A stretch of DNA of 10,466 nt, taken from Pseudomonadales bacterium. GTDB lineage: Bacteria > Pseudomonadota > Gammaproteobacteria > Pseudomonadales > JAHEIH01. The notes below the pieces were generated by a model. The model was not told the DNA's origin. It made no database searches and worked only from the letters and a program-made list of their open reading frames with translations. Position numbers and translations under genes: made by a program. Of this stretch, positions 7,089-10,466 are shown piece after piece. The stretch's first letter is position 1, and every line of letters begins with the position of its first letter. Location of the stretch: contig JALRIU010000063.1 in the NCBI GenBank assembly GCA_023255355.1, positions 1 to 10,466 on the forward strand, in the 5' to 3' direction.

Positions 7089-7826
7089 TCAGGCCATGTT
7101 GTTTTCGCTATCTAATTTTTTAATTTTCTTGTGTTCATCTTCAGCGACACCGTTTTTCCAATAACTTGAAACGTAGATGTCTTGTTTGGCAACGTGGCGT
7201 TCTTGTTTGAAGTAGTGGCGCATGGCTCGCATACCTTCAAATTCGCACGCACCCCAAACCGCGACTCTGCCATTTAGCCATTGTGTTGTCTCGATAGCCG
7301 TGATTAATGCCTTGGTATCACCAATTGGAGCGACCACCCATTGGATGTTGATACCTTTTGGTGACTCTAAGTCTTGTGCATCATCGGGTGATTCGATTTG
7401 AATGACAGCATGTCCACGAGCGTCTGTTGGTAGTTGCTCTAAATTAACACTTATCGCCGGGAGTGCAGTCATATCACCCGCTAAAAAGAACCAGTCAGCG
7501 TCTTGGTTGATCATTTGTCCTTTACCAGGCCCGCCAATATGACATTGATCACCAATCTGAGCGTGATTAGCCCAGGCCGATGCAACACCGCTGTCGCCGT
7601 GTAATACAAAATCGACATCAAAACTTTCTGCGCGTTGTTGTCTTATGGTATAGGTTCGAACACTTTGTTGATCACTATCTGGCTGGAAAACCAGTTTGAT
7701 ATAGCTGCCTGCAACATTTTGTGGAAAGTCTGAGTATTCATCACCAGCAAACGTGATGCGCCGCATGTGAGGTGTAATATCTTTAATCTGGATGATCTCA
7801 AGGCACCGGCGTTGCCGTTTATTCAT
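7089..7826 (-). CDS. Siderophore-interacting protein family FAD-binding reductase
   Basis: A 245-residue cytoplasmic flavoprotein of the SIP/ViuB family, known for NAD(P)H-dependent reduction of ferric siderophores to release iron. The FAD-binding barrel carries RTYTIR (57-62) and VDFVLHGDSGVASAWA (71-86), followed by IGGPGKG (97-103). The C-terminal nucleotide-binding domain shows FLAGDMTALPAI (114-125), WGACEFEGMRAMR (191-203) and SSYWKNGVAEDE (220-231), close to the family pattern WxAGE and YW..G. ATG 7826 is chosen over an in-frame TTG at 7850 because AAAGG lies ten bases upstream and the overlap with the LysR gene shrinks from 32 to 8 bp. ATGAATAA then contains both the start and the LysR stop, a typical coupling arrangement. 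No siderophore synthesis or uptake gene is near, so its job in this operon may be supplying electrons or iron rather than classic siderophore release; that is inference. Confidence 0.9.
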   Translation of the reverse strand: MNKRQRRCLEIIQIKDITPHMRRITFAGDEYSDFPQNVAGSYIKLVFQPDSDQQSVRTYTIRQQRAESFDVDFVLHGDSGVASAWANHAQIGDQCHIGGPGKGQMINQDADWFFLAGDMTALPAISVNLEQLPTDARGHAVIQIESPDDAQDLESPKGINIQWVVAPIGDTKALITAIETTQWLNGRVAVWGACEFEGMRAMRHYFKQERHVAKQDIYVSSYWKNGVAEDEHKKIKKLDSENNMA

Positions 7827-8745
7827 GGTAATCAAACCTTTCTTGTGCAATTTTAATAATCGTTTTGCGGAGCCATTGAACAGCGGGATCGCGATCGCGG
7901 TATTTATGCCATTGAATACCCCATACTACCTTAGGAAGGTCATAGGGCATTGTGGCTAATTTAACTGGATGATATTGCGTCCATAATTCAGCTAAGTGTC
8001 GATAAACTGTGCTGATTCGTTGTGTGCCTTCAATGTAACGAGGGATGGAGCCAAATGTGGAAGTGATGATTTCTATATTTGGTTCTACATTATACATGTC
8101 GCGCAGCATGACTTGGTCTTGACTAGGGGCGCGGTTACTTCCAAATCTGACACCTACATGCCCCAAGGCTTGGTATTCATCCTCAGTAATAAATCCCTTT
8201 TGAATGACAGGATTTTGCTCCCAGCCAACGCAAACAAAATCTTCGTTGTAGACTTTTTGTTGTGGGTGATCTTTAGATAATACATGTAATGGCATGATAA
8301 GAAAGTCGACCTCTCCTTGTTCTAATGACTCCCAGGGAGAATTAAACGGAGCTAAAAATTCAAGCTTCATTTTGGGGGCAACAGTGGCTAAATGCTTGGC
8401 AACATGGGTAGTCAATGTCGAAGCAGTGTAATCACTTACCAAAAACTTAAACGTTCGTTCGCATTCGCTCGGTGCAAATTCTACACCGCGCTCAACCGTT
8501 GCTTGTATTTGCATCAGAATATTGTGCACAGGAGCAGCTAAACTTTCGCCCAATGGCGTTGGGCGCATTTGTGAGCCTACCCGCACCAATAACTCATCAT
8601 CAAAATATTCACGCAGACGAGCTAGAGCGCCACTGGTAGCTGGTTGGCTAAGGTGGATGCGATCTGCTGCCCTTGTTATGCTTTGTTCTGTGAGCAGAGC
8701 GTCCAGTGCGACCAGTAAATTAAGATCAAGGCGATTAAGTCTCAT
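7819..8745 (-). CDS. LysR-type transcriptional regulator (NahR/LinR/NodD-like)
   Basis: A 308-residue LysR regulator. The N-terminal winged helix-turn-helix (about 1-65) reads LDLNLLVALDALLTEQSITR, then AADRIHLSQPATSGALARLR and LLVRVG. The MRPTPLG segment leads into the linker helix. The periplasmic-binding-protein-like effector domain spans about 90-300. The LDLNLLVALDALL opening plus the SQPATSGALARLREYFDDELLVR pattern is typical of the NodD/NahR/LinR branch, whose members often sense aromatic inducers; the actual effector is unknown. Unlike most LysR genes it is not divergent from its presumed targets but embedded in the operon, 13 bp after the SDR gene and overlapping the flavoreductase gene by 8 bp. 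The region around the start contains an 11-bp tandem duplication of the start codon context. The GAGA of the upstream copy may act as its weak ribosome binding site. Confidence 0.92.
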   Translation of the reverse strand: MRLNRLDLNLLVALDALLTEQSITRAADRIHLSQPATSGALARLREYFDDELLVRVGSQMRPTPLGESLAAPVHNILMQIQATVERGVEFAPSECERTFKFLVSDYTASTLTTHVAKHLATVAPKMKLEFLAPFNSPWESLEQGEVDFLIMPLHVLSKDHPQQKVYNEDFVCVGWEQNPVIQKGFITEDEYQALGHVGVRFGSNRAPSQDQVMLRDMYNVEPNIEIITSTFGSIPRYIEGTQRISTVYRHLAELWTQYHPVKLATMPYDLPKVVWGIQWHKYRDRDPAVQWLRKTIIKIAQERFDYHE

Positions 8746-8759
8746 GGTTTAAGTCTCAT
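8735..8759 (-). repeat. 11-bp direct repeat spanning the LysR start and the SDR stop
   Basis: On the minus strand ATGAGACTTAA occurs twice, at 8759-8749 and 8745-8735, with a 14-bp period. The downstream copy is the LysR start (Met-Arg-Leu-Asn). The upstream copy shares one base with the SDR stop (TAATG) and would encode only five codons before TGA. It looks like a short tandem duplication of an ancestral TAATG-coupled start. Confidence 0.7.
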
Positions 8760-9535
8760 TAATTCCCATCAGTGATTAATGTACCACCATCGACTACGAT
8801 TGTCTGTCCAGTGATGAAGCCACCCGCAGCAGATGCTAGCATTGTCACCAGACCAGAAATTTCTTCGGGCTGGCCCATTCTGCGAAGGGGCGTTAAAGAT
8901 AGTCGCCGTTCCATGAACGTTGGATTAGTTTTTAAGTGTGCAGAGAAAGGAGTTTCAATTAATCCTGGTGCCACAGCATTGACCCGAATATTAGCTGGGC
9001 CAAGTTCGACAGCGAGGTTACGGGCAAGTTGTGATAAACCGGCTTTAGCAATGCCATAAAGACCGATGGCTCGATTGCCTCTCAGCCCAGCAATACTAGC
9101 GATATAGGTGATGTTGCCACCGCCTTTTTGGCGCATGCTCGCGGCGACTAATTGGCTGAGCCACAGTGCAGAGCGAAGATTTACGTCGAGTAACGAGTCC
9201 CATGCATCGTCGGCAACATCAAGTAAATTACCGACATGTCCTTCCATGCCACCACAGCAAACTAAGCTATCAATATGTCCACGCCAGGCAATAGCTTTTT
9301 CAAATAATGTCTCTAATGACGCTTTTTCGGCGAGGTTAGCAGTCAAAGCTATGGCCTGTCCGCCATTTTCTGTAATGCTATCTGCGACTGCTTGGCAGCC
9401 TTCAGCACGTAAATCACTCAATATTACCGCAGCACCTTGATCGGCATAGGTGTTTGCAATGGCTTGACCTATGCCGCCAGCGGCGCCTGTAACTAGTGCA
9501 ACTTTGCCGCTGAGTGAAAAAAGATTATTTGGCAT
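8759..9535 (-). CDS. SDR family NAD(P)-dependent oxidoreductase
   Basis: A 258-residue classical short-chain dehydrogenase. The Rossmann glycine motif is TGAAGGIG (16-23). D41 at the end of the second strand favours NAD(H) over NADP(H). The catalytic tetrad is N119, S147, Y160 and K164 (YGIAK). The C-terminal part has RVNAVAPGLIETPF and the usual ITGQTIVVDGG ending. The normally conserved NNAG after strand 4 is replaced by CCGG (93-96), a variation seen here directly. It starts four bases after the monooxygenase stop and ends 13 bases before the LysR start, so it belongs to the same minus-strand operon. A likely role is oxidising an alcohol or diol intermediate, or reducing a ketone, in the pathway that the monooxygenase serves. 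Assignment to FabG-like fatty-acid synthesis is less likely in this context. Confidence 0.92.
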   Translation of the reverse strand: MPNNLFSLSGKVALVTGAAGGIGQAIANTYADQGAAVILSDLRAEGCQAVADSITENGGQAIALTANLAEKASLETLFEKAIAWRGHIDSLVCCGGMEGHVGNLLDVADDAWDSLLDVNLRSALWLSQLVAASMRQKGGGNITYIASIAGLRGNRAIGLYGIAKAGLSQLARNLAVELGPANIRVNAVAPGLIETPFSAHLKTNPTFMERRLSLTPLRRMGQPEEISGLVTMLASAAGGFITGQTIVVDGGTLITDGN

Positions 9536-9539
9536 CGCT

Positions 9540-10466
9540 TTAGATGGGGGCCATCAACGCTGACATAGATAATGCCATGACCTGGCCATGCTCGTCGGGT
9601 GAGCCGCCATGCATCTCGATATCACCTAACCGCTTGGAGTTGTTGACTACCATACTGCAGCGCGGCCAACGTCGGTTTTGAAAACGCTCTAAGGCGGCGG
9701 TTAGATCGCCACCTTTTAATAATTCCTCTGCCAAAACCAAGGCGTCTTCATGGCCCATGCCCGCACCTGAAGCGAGGTGTGGAGTAGTGGCGTGCACGAC
9801 GTCACCGGTGAGCACTAAACGACCTTTGTACCATGGACGCTCCATCAAGTGACCTTCTAGGGGGCGGTACAAAATCTGGCTGTTTTCATTCAGATGTTCA
9901 CGAACTTTAACCATTAAATCGGCTGTGAATGGCTCGAGTAAGCCTTTTAGCATGGGTAATAATTGTTCTTCTGGAATAATTGATTTCTCTGGATCACCAT
10001 GAGTGTAGTGCAAGTACATTTCATCATCGGATACAGGTGTAAAGCCCGCCTTGCCCTTATTGCTCAAAAACATGGTTGGGCCTTCAGTACCAAAGCGAGG
10101 CACTACAGCCCGGAACACACCTTGGCCGGTATAGGTAGGTGTGGCTGCACCGGGGAAATATTTTTTACGCACAGACGAATAAACACCGTCAGCGGCGACA
10201 ACCAAGTCATAGGTTTTAGATGAACCATCGGTAAACTTGACAGTAATGTCGTTGGCACCATCAACGATTTCCTCAAAGGTCACTCCCAGCTTTACGTTGG
10301 TCCCGGCGGCCTTTGTTGCATCGCCTAAAATTTTCGCAAGTGTGGGGCGCATAATGCCACCACCGCCTACTACGGTAGACATAGGTACGGGAGGCGTCGG
10401 GATTTTCTTTAACAATATGCCGTTGCCGGTATACATTTCAACGCCAAGCGTAATGGCACCGTGTTG
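9540..10466 (-). CDS. FAD-dependent monooxygenase (aromatic hydroxylase type), N-terminus beyond window
   Basis: The frame stays open to the window end. The last visible codons, before the internal Met at 10436, read QHGAITLGVE, so the gene starts outside and the first tens of residues, including the GxGxxG FAD motif, are missing. Visible motifs belong to group A single-component flavin hydroxylases (salicylate or 6-hydroxynicotinate hydroxylase relatives, PF01494). They are the IMRPTLAKIL segment, VVAADGVYSSVRK (the DG motif that contacts FAD and NAD(P)H), and GRLVLTGDVVHATTPHLASGAGMGHEDA (the GD motif and FAD ribityl contacts). Such enzymes insert one oxygen atom into an aromatic or related ring using NAD(P)H. 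It heads the visible part of the minus-strand operon with SDR, LysR, SIP and sulfatase. The fold assignment is firm; the substrate is open. Confidence 0.9.
   Translation of the reverse strand, partial: QHGAITLGVEMYTGNGILLKKIPTPPVPMSTVVGGGGIMRPTLAKILGDATKAAGTNVKLGVTFEEIVDGANDITVKFTDGSSKTYDLVVAADGVYSSVRKKYFPGAATPTYTGQGVFRAVVPRFGTEGPTMFLSNKGKAGFTPVSDDEMYLHYTHGDPEKSIIPEEQLLPMLKGLLEPFTADLMVKVREHLNENSQILYRPLEGHLMERPWYKGRLVLTGDVVHATTPHLASGAGMGHEDALVLAEELLKGGDLTAALERFQNRRWPRCSMVVNNSKRLGDIEMHGGSPDEHGQVMALSMSALMAPI

Noticed and set aside
7827..7850. TTG start extending the SIP-family protein by eight residues
   Set aside because: The internal ATG at 7826 has AAAGG upstream and gives the usual short 8-bp coupling overlap with the LysR stop.
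8772..9440. Long plus-strand open frames opposite the SDR gene
   Set aside because: They are antisense to a clearly conserved SDR, have no ribosome binding site or recognisable domain, and reflect codon bias of the real gene.
10434..10436. ATG as start of the monooxygenase
   Set aside because: The frame continues upstream to the window end with sequence typical of the family (GAITLGVE), and the FAD GxGxxG motif would be missing, so the methionine is internal.

Overview
The window looks like chromosomal DNA from a heterotrophic, polysaccharide-degrading, probably marine gammaproteobacterium. The evidence is moderate GC content, UPF0114 and DUF6482-like small proteins typical of that class, exported glycoside hydrolases and a lipoprotein sulfatase. 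A Cellvibrionales- or Alteromonadales-like host is plausible, but the genus cannot be fixed from the sequence alone. No tRNA, rRNA, CRISPR array, insertion sequence or phage gene was seen. Genes are densely packed and all reading frames look intact.

Left part, plus strand, 1-3975: a sugar-utilisation operon. It begins with the C-terminal winged-helix part of a Nudix-related regulator (NrtR/AraR type, cut by the window start). This is followed after 16 bp by a signal-peptide-bearing GH42 beta-galactosidase, and 1 bp later by a signal-peptide-bearing GH51 alpha-L-arabinofuranosidase. The two enzymes together suit debranching and trimming of arabinogalactan- or arabinan-type glycans outside the cytoplasm. 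The linked Nudix-type regulator is a natural candidate for the arabinose-responsive switch.

Middle, plus strand, 4011-5296: three small genes. They are an unrecognised 115-aa protein with a TTG start, a 102-aa DUF6482-like protein, and a four-helix UPF0114/YqhA membrane protein. The 173-bp space after them (5297-5469) separates convergent transcription units. It holds an imperfect two-part hairpin that probably works as a bidirectional terminator, plus a short inverted repeat.

Right part, minus strand, 10466 down to 5470: five tightly packed genes read as one operon. In transcription order they are an FAD-dependent aromatic-type monooxygenase (N-terminus outside the window), an SDR dehydrogenase, a NahR/LinR/NodD-like LysR regulator, a siderophore-interacting-protein-type flavoreductase, and a lipoprotein type I sulfatase. 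Junctions are 4 bp, 13 bp, an 8-bp overlap and 8 bp. The combination of hydroxylase, dehydrogenase, aromatic-type LysR and sulfatase suggests a small catabolic module, possibly for a sulfated (aromatic) compound. That function is inferred, not shown. This is the least conventional part of the window.
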